Shown: piece after piece, positions 42,965 through 52,005 of the stretch
Numbering within the stretch: position 1 is the stretch's first letter
Layout: every line of letters begins with the position of its first letter
NCBI RefSeq assembly: GCF_003182155.1
Contig: NZ_QGTG01000007.1
Span: forward strand, 124,001 to 188,000
Source of the DNA: Chitinophaga sp. S165
GTDB taxonomy: Bacteria > Bacteroidota > Bacteroidia > Chitinophagales > Chitinophagaceae
DNA: 64,000 bases
Direction of reading: 5' to 3'
The notes under the pieces: model-generated
The model's input: only the letters and a program-made list of their open reading frames with translations
Databases searched by the model: none
Told to the model about the DNA's origin: nothing
Made by a program: the position numbers and the translations under genes

Positions 42965-44455
42965 GTGAAAAAGACAAATTCCCTTATCCAATTACTATTC
43001 CTGTCCATGTTATGGTTTGCCTGTAAAAAAGACGGCCAGCCAGCCCCTCCTCCTACGCCTGCAGAAGGTAGCCGGGAGCAGCTGACATTGGACTCCCTGT
43101 ACCTTTATGCCCAGCAGATCTATCTTTGGTACGACGCATTGCCGGCGGTTGATGTTTTTAAGCCCAGGCAATATGCTACCGGTAGTGATGTTTTCTATAA
43201 TTATCAGCGGGAGCTTTTCGCTATTACACAATTCAAGATCAATCCTCTTACCGGGGAGCCTTATGAGTATTCAGGCTTTCCCAATCACCCGAAATATTCA
43301 TTCATAACCGAAGAAAGTCTTACAGGTGGAAGAAAGGGTACTATTGACCTGAACGATAAAGGAGATGACTTCGGGCTGGCGCTTGCTGCCGCCGGTGATG
43401 CAGATGTGCGTATCAGTATCGTTCATCCCGCTTCTCCTGCAGCTAATGCCGGATTAAAAAGAGGCATGAAAGTGCTGACGGTAAATGGAACTACTGTTAA
43501 CTCGTCTTCCGGCTCCTTTATAGCTTCTGCACTGGATAAAGGCACTGTAACACTGAATGTTGAGAAGAGCACCGGAGTACCAAGTACAGTAACGCTGACA
43601 AAAACGAATTATACTTCGTCCGCAGTGCTGAACACTAAAGTGATCCCTGCAGAGGGACAGAAGGTAGGGTATATTGCGTATAGCCGTTTCTCTACTCTTA
43701 CTGCAACACAGGCAGCTCTGGATCAGGCGTTCTCAAAGTTTAATTCAGAAGGCGTCACCTCCATGATAGTTGACCTGCGATATAATGGTGGAGGTTATAC
43801 GCAGTCTGCCGAATATATGATCAATCAGATAGCTCCTGCTTCGCTGGAGGGTAAGGTGATGTATGTAGAATATTTCAATAACCTGTTACAGAATGGGCAG
43901 GCGCCTATTCTGCAACAGCAGTTGTACCGTGACAGCCAAGGGAACCCTGTTATGTGGAACGGTCATTGGGCCACTTATGCAGATCTGGACTTCACTGTGG
44001 CTGGTAATACATTCAAGTTTACCGGTGACGGGCCGCTGAATACTGTAAAGCAGGTGGTGTTTATTGTGAGTGGTAGTACTGCATCCGCGAGCGAGCTGGT
44101 TATTAACAGTTTGAAACCCCATATGCCGGTAAAACTGGTAGGTGCTAACACCTATGGAAAGCCGGTAGGCTTCTTCGGTATTACGATCGACAAATACACC
44201 GTTTATCTATCCAATTTTTATATGCAGAACGCCAATGGGGATGGTGATTATTTCCATGGTATGCAGGTGGATATACCGGCTGTAGATGATGTGAGACATG
44301 ACTTTGGCGATGAGGGTGAAACATGTGTTATGGCAGCACTGAATTATATAAAGGGGCACCCGTCAGGGCTGCGTACCGGGCCAGTGGAGCCTGTTATACA
44401 CATGGGGCCGGCCACTTTTAACGGTACGATCGAAACGAGGTTAAAACTGCGTTGA
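42965..44455 (+). CDS. S41-family (C-terminal processing protease-like) lipoprotein peptidase
   Basis: The start is a GTG at 42965; it gives 496 residues and a lipoprotein signal (lipobox LWFAC, Cys about 20). A helical N-terminal S41 domain (LDSLYLYAQQIYLWYDALP) precedes a PDZ domain (about 140-215, SIVHPASPAANAGLKRGMKVLTVNG) and the catalytic domain with the serine of STASASEL and the lysine of NTYGKPVGF, the Ser/Lys dyad of this family. Its site is the periplasm or outer membrane. Next to HmuY genes, it may release heme from hemoproteins or mature the surface lipoproteins; this is inference, since S41 lipoproteins also occur elsewhere in Bacteroidota. Confidence 0.92.
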   Translation: MKKTNSLIQLLFLSMLWFACKKDGQPAPPPTPAEGSREQLTLDSLYLYAQQIYLWYDALPAVDVFKPRQYATGSDVFYNYQRELFAITQFKINPLTGEPYEYSGFPNHPKYSFITEESLTGGRKGTIDLNDKGDDFGLALAAAGDADVRISIVHPASPAANAGLKRGMKVLTVNGTTVNSSSGSFIASALDKGTVTLNVEKSTGVPSTVTLTKTNYTSSAVLNTKVIPAEGQKVGYIAYSRFSTLTATQAALDQAFSKFNSEGVTSMIVDLRYNGGGYTQSAEYMINQIAPASLEGKVMYVEYFNNLLQNGQAPILQQQLYRDSQGNPVMWNGHWATYADLDFTVAGNTFKFTGDGPLNTVKQVVFIVSGSTASASELVINSLKPHMPVKLVGANTYGKPVGFFGITIDKYTVYLSNFYMQNANGDGDYFHGMQVDIPAVDDVRHDFGDEGETCVMAALNYIKGHPSGLRTGPVEPVIHMGPATFNGTIETRLKLR

Positions 44456-44515
44456 TATTTCCTTATATCGTAATGTTTTTTCCCGATTTGATCAATCGTT
44501 TAGGCTAGCTGCGGC

Positions 44516-44523
44516 TATCTTTG
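44516..44523 (+). promoter_or_regulatory. -7 element upstream of the response regulator gene
   Basis: TATCTTTG matches TAnnTTTG exactly. A TTTG lies 25 bp upstream (44487-44490), longer than the usual -33 spacing. It would give a leader of about 190 nt containing the hairpin at 44620-44645. Confidence 0.4.
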
Positions 44524-44619
44524 CAACAGCTTCCTAATTTAAAAGTGCTGTTTGTTAAGCCCAAATCTGACTTTCAGTCACAGCAATAAAGTTTCATTAA
44601 ATTTAATAAGTCCTTTAAC

Positions 44620-44645
44620 GGTCCCATTCTCTTGAGAATGGGACC
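44620..44645 (+). other. Hairpin in the leader of the light-sensing cluster
   Basis: GGTCCCATTCTC and GAGAATGGGACC are perfectly complementary over 12 bp with only TT between them, so about 11 pairs form with a 4-nt loop. It lies 76 nt before the response regulator start and is not followed by a U-run. It could be an mRNA structure or a protein-binding dyad. Confidence 0.6.
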
Positions 44646-44720
44646 AAAGGCACAATTCCCCATTCTGTTAACATATTGCAAGTTTATTTAGTAATTTTAG
44701 CTGTTAAATCTAAAAACTGG

Positions 44721-45170
44721 ATGATCAAAAAGGTGCTACGTAACAGGAAATGTATACTTGTGGCAGATGACGACGCAGACGACAGAGAGCTCATTAAAGT
44801 GGCATTTGAAGAAAGTGGTGCAGACATTGAATTGCGTTTTGTGGAGAATGGAGAAGAATTGATGTTTTATCTGAACAGGCAGGGAAAATATGCAGATGAA
44901 GAAAAGTTTCCTTTTCCCAGTATCATATTGCTGGACCTTAATATGCCACGTAAAGACGGTCGTGAAGCTTTACGGGAAATAAAAGAGCATGCCAGCCTCA
45001 AATGGTTACCCATTATTATCCTGACCACCTCCACGGAAGCAAAGGATATATCAAAATGTTATGAGCTGGGCGTTAACAGTTACACTATCAAACCAGCCAA
45101 CTTTTCAGATCTGGTAGCATTTACCCGCATGCTGCATACCTACTGGTTTACAGTAGTTCAACTACCGTAG
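44721..45170 (+). CDS. Single-domain response regulator (Rcp1-like)
   Basis: The frame is open from 44676, but the ATG at 44721 gives a normal 149-residue receiver: MIKKVLRNRKCILVADDDADD. The acidic pocket (DDD at 16-18), the phospho-acceptor Asp72 in LLDLNMPRKDG, TTS near 103 and the lysine of SYTIKPANF are all present. There is no output domain. The spacing and the insertion before LLDLNMP resemble the Rcp1 regulators that accept phosphate from phytochromes. It heads the cluster with heme oxygenase, phytochrome and kinase, so it is the likely target of the kinase at 47425. Confidence 0.93.
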   Translation: MIKKVLRNRKCILVADDDADDRELIKVAFEESGADIELRFVENGEELMFYLNRQGKYADEEKFPFPSIILLDLNMPRKDGREALREIKEHASLKWLPIIILTTSTEAKDISKCYELGVNSYTIKPANFSDLVAFTRMLHTYWFTVVQLP

Positions 45171-45246
45171 AAATCTTTCCACACGGCCCTGACATTAATT
45201 CACCGTACTTTTAACTACTCTCGACAACTTACCAACTGTATAAACA

Positions 45247-45825
45247 ATGATAGAATTGTTAAGGGAGCGTACGGGTAAACAGCATCAGGAGCTGGAACGT
45301 GTGCTTATCCCCATTATTAAGAATGTGAATACGCCTGAAAAATATGTCAGGTTATTAGAATTGTTCTACGGATATTATTATCCGCTGGAGCAGCACATTG
45401 CTGCTCATATGGATATCTCATTTCCGGGCGGGTTTGAACGGAGGAGGAAGGCCTCTCTTTTACTGGATGATATCTCTACGATCACTGGTGCGCATGCAAG
45501 CCCGTCGGAAACAAGCTCGGACCTGCCAGAGATAACAGATGCAGCGCAGGCGCTGGGAGTGATGTACGTACTGGAAGGATCTACATTGGGCGGACAGGTG
45601 ATCTGTCAGATACTGATACGCAATCTGTCCGTTCCTGAGTTATCAAAGTCGCTGACCTTTTTCAATGGATATGGCACCGATACACAATCTTACTGGGACA
45701 CATTCGTACATTACCTTCAGGGGTACCATGGCAGTGAGGAACAAAGGCAACGTATGCTCGATGCAGCTGCCGATACGTTCTTAAAATTTAAATTGTGGGC
45801 AGTACAGCAACAGAAACTGCAATAA
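45247..45825 (+). CDS. bphO: Biliverdin-forming heme oxygenase
   Basis: The 192-residue helical protein matches the HemO/BphO family: the proximal His13 in ERTGKQHQELE and the distal-helix glycine motif in GVMYVLEGSTLGGQVI. Heme oxygenases open the heme ring to biliverdin, iron and carbon monoxide. BphO genes commonly stand directly before bphP, because biliverdin is the phytochrome chromophore; here the distance is 25 nt. The electron donor is not encoded nearby. It lies at the end of an island devoted to heme uptake, which offers the substrate. Confidence 0.94.
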   Translation: MIELLRERTGKQHQELERVLIPIIKNVNTPEKYVRLLELFYGYYYPLEQHIAAHMDISFPGGFERRRKASLLLDDISTITGAHASPSETSSDLPEITDAAQALGVMYVLEGSTLGGQVICQILIRNLSVPELSKSLTFFNGYGTDTQSYWDTFVHYLQGYHGSEEQRQRMLDAAADTFLKFKLWAVQQQKLQ

Positions 45826-45850
45826 CATCTTCGCAACCCATTTACTCTTT

Positions 45851-47374
45851 ATGCAAAACCAGAACTTTGACGCCACCTTCTGTGGGAGTGTGCCATTACA
45901 CCAAATTAATCTTATTCAACCTTATGGCTTCCTGCTGGTGATCAGTAAAGCAGACTACAAGATCATCCAGGTTAGTGAGAATATTACAGCCGCATTGGGA
46001 CTGCCGCCTGCAGAAGTGGTGGACACATTCCTGTTCGATTATATAACTGCCGCCCAGATGGAAGAACTGCGGCAAAAGCTGGAAGAGGGGCTGGTGAATA
46101 AATTGCCTTTTACTCTTACGGTTTCGACCAGTGCTTCGCAGAAAGACTACCTGGCGGTAATACACCTGTCAGGAGAATCCATGCTGCTCGAAATAGAACC
46201 GCTGGGGGAGCAGCAGACGGAAAAATCGTTTATAAGCATCTATCAGCAACTGAAATATGCTATGGCTGCCATCAATGCAGCGCCTACCATTACCGCGGCC
46301 TGTGAGGCGGCTGCCAGGCAGCTGAAGGCATTGTCAGGCTATGACAAGGTGATGGTTTACAAGTTTGATAAAGACTGGAACGGTACCGTTGTTGCCGAAG
46401 AACTGGAGCCGGGAATGGAATCATATCTCGGACTGACGTTTCCTGCGTCCGACATCCCGCGGCAGGCCAGGGCCATGTACCTGCATAATCCCTACCGTAT
46501 GATCCCCAACAGGGATTACGTGCCCGTTGGTTTGTATCCCGTTATCAATCCGCTGACCAATGCTTTTACAGACCTTTCGGGCTGCAACCTGCGTAGTGTA
46601 CCGGCCGTGCACCTGGAATACATGAAGAACATGAATATTATGACATCCATGTCCTGCCGTATCCTGAAAGACGGGCAGTTGTGGGGGCTGTTTTCCTGTC
46701 ATCATCGTACGGCTTACCAACTTCCGTACGAGGGCAGAGCATTGTTTGAATTGTTGTCAGACATTATTGCTGCACGTATCGTATCACTGTACTATAAGGA
46801 AGAAGGGGACGAGCATACGAAACTGCATGAGGTACATACCAAATTGGTGGAACAGGTTTATACAGCGGGAGATCTGATACAGGGTTTACTGGGCAATGAG
46901 GTGAATGTACTGCAATTGCTGAACGCTTCGGGTGTGGCCCTGATGTATAACAGGCGGCTGGAAACCATTGGTAAGACGCCCGACAGGAACGCCCTGAAGG
47001 ACCTTTTCATGTGGCTTCAAAGTTCAGCCTCTAACCAGGTATCGCAGGAGCTGCATCTTCCCGGTGTTTATGAACCCGCCATTCAATATGCCGATCTGGC
47101 CAGTGGTATATTGGTCATACCGGTACAACCGAGCAAGGGGGAATATCTCATAGCATTCCGGCCCGAAGTGATCCAGGAAGTGAATTGGGGAGGTAACCCC
47201 AATGAAGCCTTACAGTTTGAAAAAGATAATATTCAGTACCATCCCCGGAATTCATTCAGCATCTGGCAACAGACTGTCCGTCATACAGCGCTGCCCTGGC
47301 AGCGGACAGAAATGGTGATGGCCTCACATCTCCGGAACTTTATCCTGGAATATATTGTGAAGGGACTGGCTTAA
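45851..47374 (+). CDS. bphP: Bacteriophytochrome photosensory module without kinase
   Basis: The 507-residue protein is the PAS-GAF-PHY photosensory core only. Cys11 lies in the right place before the PAS domain (FCGSVPLHQINLIQPYGFLL) to bind biliverdin. The GAF domain has FPASDIP with Asp201 and PAVHLEYMKNM with His254; these match Asp207 and His260 of the Deinococcus protein, both shifted by six. The SCHH motif and the PHY domain (about 330-500) follow. The protein ends after PHY, with no HisKA, HATPase or other output domain. The histidine kinase gene begins 50 nt later. Signal output must therefore be through another protein. Confidence 0.95.
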   Translation: MQNQNFDATFCGSVPLHQINLIQPYGFLLVISKADYKIIQVSENITAALGLPPAEVVDTFLFDYITAAQMEELRQKLEEGLVNKLPFTLTVSTSASQKDYLAVIHLSGESMLLEIEPLGEQQTEKSFISIYQQLKYAMAAINAAPTITAACEAAARQLKALSGYDKVMVYKFDKDWNGTVVAEELEPGMESYLGLTFPASDIPRQARAMYLHNPYRMIPNRDYVPVGLYPVINPLTNAFTDLSGCNLRSVPAVHLEYMKNMNIMTSMSCRILKDGQLWGLFSCHHRTAYQLPYEGRALFELLSDIIAARIVSLYYKEEGDEHTKLHEVHTKLVEQVYTAGDLIQGLLGNEVNVLQLLNASGVALMYNRRLETIGKTPDRNALKDLFMWLQSSASNQVSQELHLPGVYEPAIQYADLASGILVIPVQPSKGEYLIAFRPEVIQEVNWGGNPNEALQFEKDNIQYHPRNSFSIWQQTVRHTALPWQRTEMVMASHLRNFILEYIVKGLA

Positions 47375-47424
47375 GCCGGTAATGGTACAATTTGGTATGA
47401 AAATGGTTATTTGTTAACAATTGA

Positions 47425-50400
47425 ATGAAGAAAGCGAACTACATAGTAGCGATAGGTGCCTCTGCGGGTGGACTGGAAGCCATCCATGAATTCTTTGATA
47501 ATATGCCGGAATATGGCAATCTATCCTTTGTCATTATTCAGCATTTATCCCCCGACTATAAAAGTTTGCTGGTGGAGCTGGTATCCAAGCATACTAATAT
47601 GCAGGTCAGGGAGGTAGAGCAGGATATGGGGGTGGAGAACGATTGCGTATACGTTATTCCCAATAATAAAGAAATAGTCATAGAGCAGGGCCGTTTGCGG
47701 TTGGTACAAAAACCTACCGAGAAGGCGCCTAATACGGCTATTGACACCTTCCTTTTTTCACTTGCAAAAGATAAGGGCAATGCTGCCATCTGTATCATCC
47801 TTTCCGGTACCGGCACGGATGGTACCAGGGGTGCTGCTGCTATTAAGAAAGCAGGGGGAATGGTCATGGTGCAGGACCCGGAAACCGCTAAGTTTGACGG
47901 TATGCCCCGCAGCCTGATCGGTACTGAGAATGTAGACTATGTGTTGGCGCCGGAATTTATGCCGGCGGAAATATATAATTACATCCAGGACATGCCCGTA
48001 CAGGTGTTCAATGGAAAGATCGATGAGGATATGCTTGCGGAGGTCTTTCAGCTTGTAAGAGAGCATAGCGGTCAGGATTTCAATCATTATAAACCTCCTA
48101 CCATTACGCGGCGTATAGCCAAACGGATGGCGCAATTCAATATAAAAAGCCTTGAGGAATATGTGCAGTTGTTACGGCAGAGCGAGGACGAAAGTAAAGC
48201 GCTGGCCCGGGATTTTCTGATTGGCGTGACCCGTTTTTTCAGAGATAAATCTGCGTTCCAGTATTTAAAGGAACATGTACTCAGTAAACTGGTTGATGAG
48301 AAGGAAGAAGGCGCCGTGCTGAAAATATGGGTCACCGCCTGTAGTACAGGTGAGGAAGCCTATACGCTGGCCATGTTGATTGATCAGTGCTTACAGGAAA
48401 AGAACAAGTGGCTGGATGTTAAGATCTTCGCCACGGACATAGATAGTAATGCGATTGAATTTGCCGCCAGGGGCGTTTATCCGGGTGCGGTTATCAAAGA
48501 GATAGATCCGTTACTGCAGAAGAAATATTTCATAAAAGAAGAGAAGAAGTACAGGATCGTTCCCCGCCTGCGGAAACTGATCGTGTTTGCCCGTCATAAT
48601 ATTTTAAAAGATCCTCCCTTTATAAAAAATGATCTTGTAACCTGCCGCAATATGCTCATTTATATGGAGCATGTGTTACAACGGCAGGTATTGTCATCTC
48701 TCCATTTTGCATTGAATACCGGCGGATGCCTGTTCCTCGGTCCCAGTGAATCTGCTTCATTGATCCGAAGTGGATTGGAAGAGGTGCATCAGAAATGGAA
48801 GATCTACCGGAAAACGGATAATACACGCAGCTCACTGCCAGACAATCTTTACAGTCCCCTGGAATATATCAGGCAGACGCGTGAAATGCGCAGCAACGGT
48901 AACACCCGTCTTGCAGATAAGAAATTGAATAACCTACTGGAAGAATTCCGGGATGTGATGGCGGAAGACTTTGGTTTTGCCGCCGTTTATATTGATAAGG
49001 CTTACGAGATCCAGGAAGCGATAGGGAATTATAAAATTTATTTGTCGCTGCCGGAAAAGAAATTGCACCTTAACCTGCTGAAGATGGTGCCGGCTGATCT
49101 GTCGATGGCGTTGAATATCGCTTTGAGGCAGGCATGGGCTACAGAAAAGAAAGCAATGGTGAAAGGCGTGAAAATGAATACGCCGGAGGGATTAAAATTA
49201 GTCAACCTGTTGATAAGGCCGGGTTCCGGGAACGGTAATGGGCAGTATACCATGATCGTTTTTAATGAAGAATCCGACAAAGTAAGCCTGCCGGGAGATG
49301 CGCCCAACACGCATGATCAACCGGCAGATGTAAAGGAACATATTATGTCCCTGGAGGCGGAGCTGGGCGAAACCCGTACCAATCTCCAGATGGCTATAGA
49401 AGGGCTGGAAACCTCCAACGAGGAATTACAGTCCAGTAATGAGGAATTACTTTCCGCGAATGAGGAACTGCAATCCAGCAATGAGGAGCTGCAATCACTG
49501 AATGAGGAACTGCATACCCTTAATACGGAACATCAGCTGAAAATCAAGGAGTTGGTGGAGCTGAATGACGACATGGACAACTACTTCCGTAGTACGGACA
49601 TCGGGCAGGTATTTGTTGATGCAAACCTCCGGATCCGCAAGTTCAATCCGGCGGCAATAAAAATGATCAACCTGATACCTTCAGATATAGGGCGGCCCAT
49701 CAATCATATTTCCACTAATATCCAGCAGGACAGCATGATCGATGATATCCAATCGGTGATCAGGCATAAGAGGACATTGGAGAAAGAGATGGTGCTGAGT
49801 AATGGCAACATGTATCTGATGAAAGTTCTTCCCTACATCCGTCAGGATAAACAGACCGACGGTGCGGTGATCACCTTTGTCGATATTTCGGCTATCAAAG
49901 AGCTGGACATGTTGCTGAAAGGGGTCTTTAATGCCAGCACCAGTGTGATACTGGCATTGAAGCCGGTGATCAATGAGGAAGGAGAGGTGACCGATTTCAG
50001 ATTACTGGCCGCTAACAGTGAAGGGGTACGTTTCCTCGGAAAGGATGTGTCTTTGCTGGATCATCCTTCTATCAAACAGACTTTTCCCGAACTGCTTGCA
50101 CAAGGCCTGTTCTCAAAATATACACAAGTATACACTCAGGGTTCGTTGTTACGTACAGAGTTCCATATTACACGCAAAGAGCAGGAATACTGGTATGAGA
50201 TGCTGGGTGTAAAAACGCAGGATGGTAATATCGTGATCACCTGTATGGATGTGACAGAAAAGAAAGATGGAGAGGACCGCCTGCGCCGCAACTATAATGA
50301 ACTGGTACAAGCCAGGGAAAGCCTGCGCAACCTGAATGTAGGACTGGAAAATAAAGTGCTCGAAAGGACGCGGGAACTGACCATGAGTGAAGAACGCTTC

Positions 50401-51927
50401 CGGCTGGTTTCCAAAGCGACCAATGACACCGTCTGGGACTGGAACCTGGCCCGGAATACCGTTTGGTGGAGCGACAACTTCACCGCGGTTTATGGCCATG
50501 CCGGAGAAGCAGCAAGCAGCCGTACTTTCTGGATGGAAAATATTCATCCTGATGACAGGGAGCGTGTGAGGAATAGTATAAGCAGGGCAGTGAACAATAA
50601 ACAAAGCCAGTGGTCGGAAGGGTACCGGTTCCGCCGTGCCGATGGTACATATGCACATGTACTTGACCGTGGTTATTTAATGCTTGATGAATATGCAACG
50701 CCTTACCGTATGCTGGGGTCTATGATGGACGTTACAACCCTGCGCCATGCAGAAGAAATTGCAGCAGTGAACCGGGAAGAAAAACGCTTCCTGGCAGAGT
50801 CAATGCCTCTTATACTGTGGACGGCAGATCCGAAAGGGATTGTCAACTTTGTCAATGAGCAGTTTATCGTGTATACCGGCAAGTCCCTGGAGCAGCTGCA
50901 GGATGAAGGATGGCATAGTGTGATCCATAAGGATGACATATCAGGCTGGGAGGAAAAGTGGCGGCAGGCTGTAAAGAATAAGGAGGACTTTGCAATGGAA
51001 TTGCGTATCAGGCATCAGGAAGGGCGGTATGACTGGTTCCTGCACAGGACGCGGGTACAAAAAGATAGAGACGGGATGTCCAGTGTACTGGTGGGTACCA
51101 GCACCGATATCAATGAACAAAAGATGGCGGCCGAGATCATGGAACGGCGTATTCAGGAGCGCACGCTTGCTTTGCAGAGAGCTAACCAGGAACTGGAAGC
51201 CAGTAATGCCGAACTACAACAATATGCGTTTGTCGCATCGCATGACCTGAAAGAACCTCTTCGTAAGATCCATATGTTCGGGAACATGCTGAAAGAACGT
51301 TATCAGGAGAGCATGGAAGATAAGGCAGTGGATTATCTGAACCGTATTATTAATTCCTCTTCCCGTATGACAAACCTGATCAATGACCTGTTGCGGTTCT
51401 CCCGCCTGTCACAGGCCAGTTTCTTTGAGCAGGTGAACCTGGAAGTGATCATAAAAGAAATACTCTCTGATCTTGAAATACTTATCCATGAAAAGAACGC
51501 AAAAGTTACTGTCAGCCCAATGCCGGTAATAGAAGCCGTACCCGGACAGTTAAGACAGGTGTTCCAGAACCTGCTGAGTAATGCGTTCAAGTTTTCCGGC
51601 AAGGGTGTTCAGCCAGTTATCAACATAACGGCCACACGCCTGAAGGAGAGAAACTTTGAAAGTGAGAAGGACCCTGACGGACCTTATGTATGTATCTCCA
51701 TCACAGACAACGGAATAGGGTTTGATGAAAAGTACCTTGATAAAATATTTGTGCTCTTTCAGCGTTTGCATACGAAAGACCAATATGAAGGTACCGGCAT
51801 CGGTCTGGCCGTCACCCGGAAGATCATTGATAAACACAATGGCCTGATCACTGCCCATAGCCGTGAAAAAGAGGGAGCAACGTTTAACATTATCCTGCCT
51901 GTGAAACAGGACCAGCCAGCCGGTTAG
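47425..51927 (+). CDS. CheB-CheR-coiled coil-PAS-histidine kinase fusion
   Basis: The 1500-residue protein starts with a CheB-type methylesterase domain (about 5-190) whose triad is visible: Ser13 in GASAGG, His40 in QHLSPDYKS, Asp132 in GTGTDGTRG. A CheR-type methyltransferase domain (about 210-475, VTRFFRDKSAF, VTACSTGEEAYTLAML) follows. Then come a heptad coiled coil (about 640-720, repeated SNEEL), PAS domains (about 725-830, 840-955, 980-1105 and 1110-1240), a dimerisation domain with phospho-accepting His1273 in ASHDLKEPLRK, and a HATPase domain (NLLSNAFKFS, DNGIGF, GTGIGLAVTRKII). No receiver or REC domain and no membrane segment. It lies 50 nt after bphP, so it may serve as its kinase. 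Confidence 0.95.
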   Translation: MKKANYIVAIGASAGGLEAIHEFFDNMPEYGNLSFVIIQHLSPDYKSLLVELVSKHTNMQVREVEQDMGVENDCVYVIPNNKEIVIEQGRLRLVQKPTEKAPNTAIDTFLFSLAKDKGNAAICIILSGTGTDGTRGAAAIKKAGGMVMVQDPETAKFDGMPRSLIGTENVDYVLAPEFMPAEIYNYIQDMPVQVFNGKIDEDMLAEVFQLVREHSGQDFNHYKPPTITRRIAKRMAQFNIKSLEEYVQLLRQSEDESKALARDFLIGVTRFFRDKSAFQYLKEHVLSKLVDEKEEGAVLKIWVTACSTGEEAYTLAMLIDQCLQEKNKWLDVKIFATDIDSNAIEFAARGVYPGAVIKEIDPLLQKKYFIKEEKKYRIVPRLRKLIVFARHNILKDPPFIKNDLVTCRNMLIYMEHVLQRQVLSSLHFALNTGGCLFLGPSESASLIRSGLEEVHQKWKIYRKTDNTRSSLPDNLYSPLEYIRQTREMRSNGNTRLADKKLNNLLEEFRDVMAEDFGFAAVYIDKAYEIQEAIGNYKIYLSLPEKKLHLNLLKMVPADLSMALNIALRQAWATEKKAMVKGVKMNTPEGLKLVNLLIRPGSGNGNGQYTMIVFNEESDKVSLPGDAPNTHDQPADVKEHIMSLEAELGETRTNLQMAIEGLETSNEELQSSNEELLSANEELQSSNEELQSLNEELHTLNTEHQLKIKELVELNDDMDNYFRSTDIGQVFVDANLRIRKFNPAAIKMINLIPSDIGRPINHISTNIQQDSMIDDIQSVIRHKRTLEKEMVLSNGNMYLMKVLPYIRQDKQTDGAVITFVDISAIKELDMLLKGVFNASTSVILALKPVINEEGEVTDFRLLAANSEGVRFLGKDVSLLDHPSIKQTFPELLAQGLFSKYTQVYTQGSLLRTEFHITRKEQEYWYEMLGVKTQDGNIVITCMDVTEKKDGEDRLRRNYNELVQARESLRNLNVGLENKVLERTRELTMSEERFRLVSKATNDTVWDWNLARNTVWWSDNFTAVYGHAGEAASSRTFWMENIHPDDRERVRNSISRAVNNKQSQWSEGYRFRRADGTYAHVLDRGYLMLDEYATPYRMLGSMMDVTTLRHAEEIAAVNREEKRFLAESMPLILWTADPKGIVNFVNEQFIVYTGKSLEQLQDEGWHSVIHKDDISGWEEKWRQAVKNKEDFAMELRIRHQEGRYDWFLHRTRVQKDRDGMSSVLVGTSTDINEQKMAAEIMERRIQERTLALQRANQELEASNAELQQYAFVASHDLKEPLRKIHMFGNMLKERYQESMEDKAVDYLNRIINSSSRMTNLINDLLRFSRLSQASFFEQVNLEVIIKEILSDLEILIHEKNAKVTVSPMPVIEAVPGQLRQVFQNLLSNAFKFSGKGVQPVINITATRLKERNFESEKDPDGPYVCISITDNGIGFDEKYLDKIFVLFQRLHTKDQYEGTGIGLAVTRKIIDKHNGLITAHSREKEGATFNIILPVKQDQPAG

Positions 51928-52005
51928 GGGTTTATTTATTAATAAAAAGTATATATAAAGGAATAGTCATTAAATTTGACGGCTATTTCAAACTAATACC
52001 TAGCC

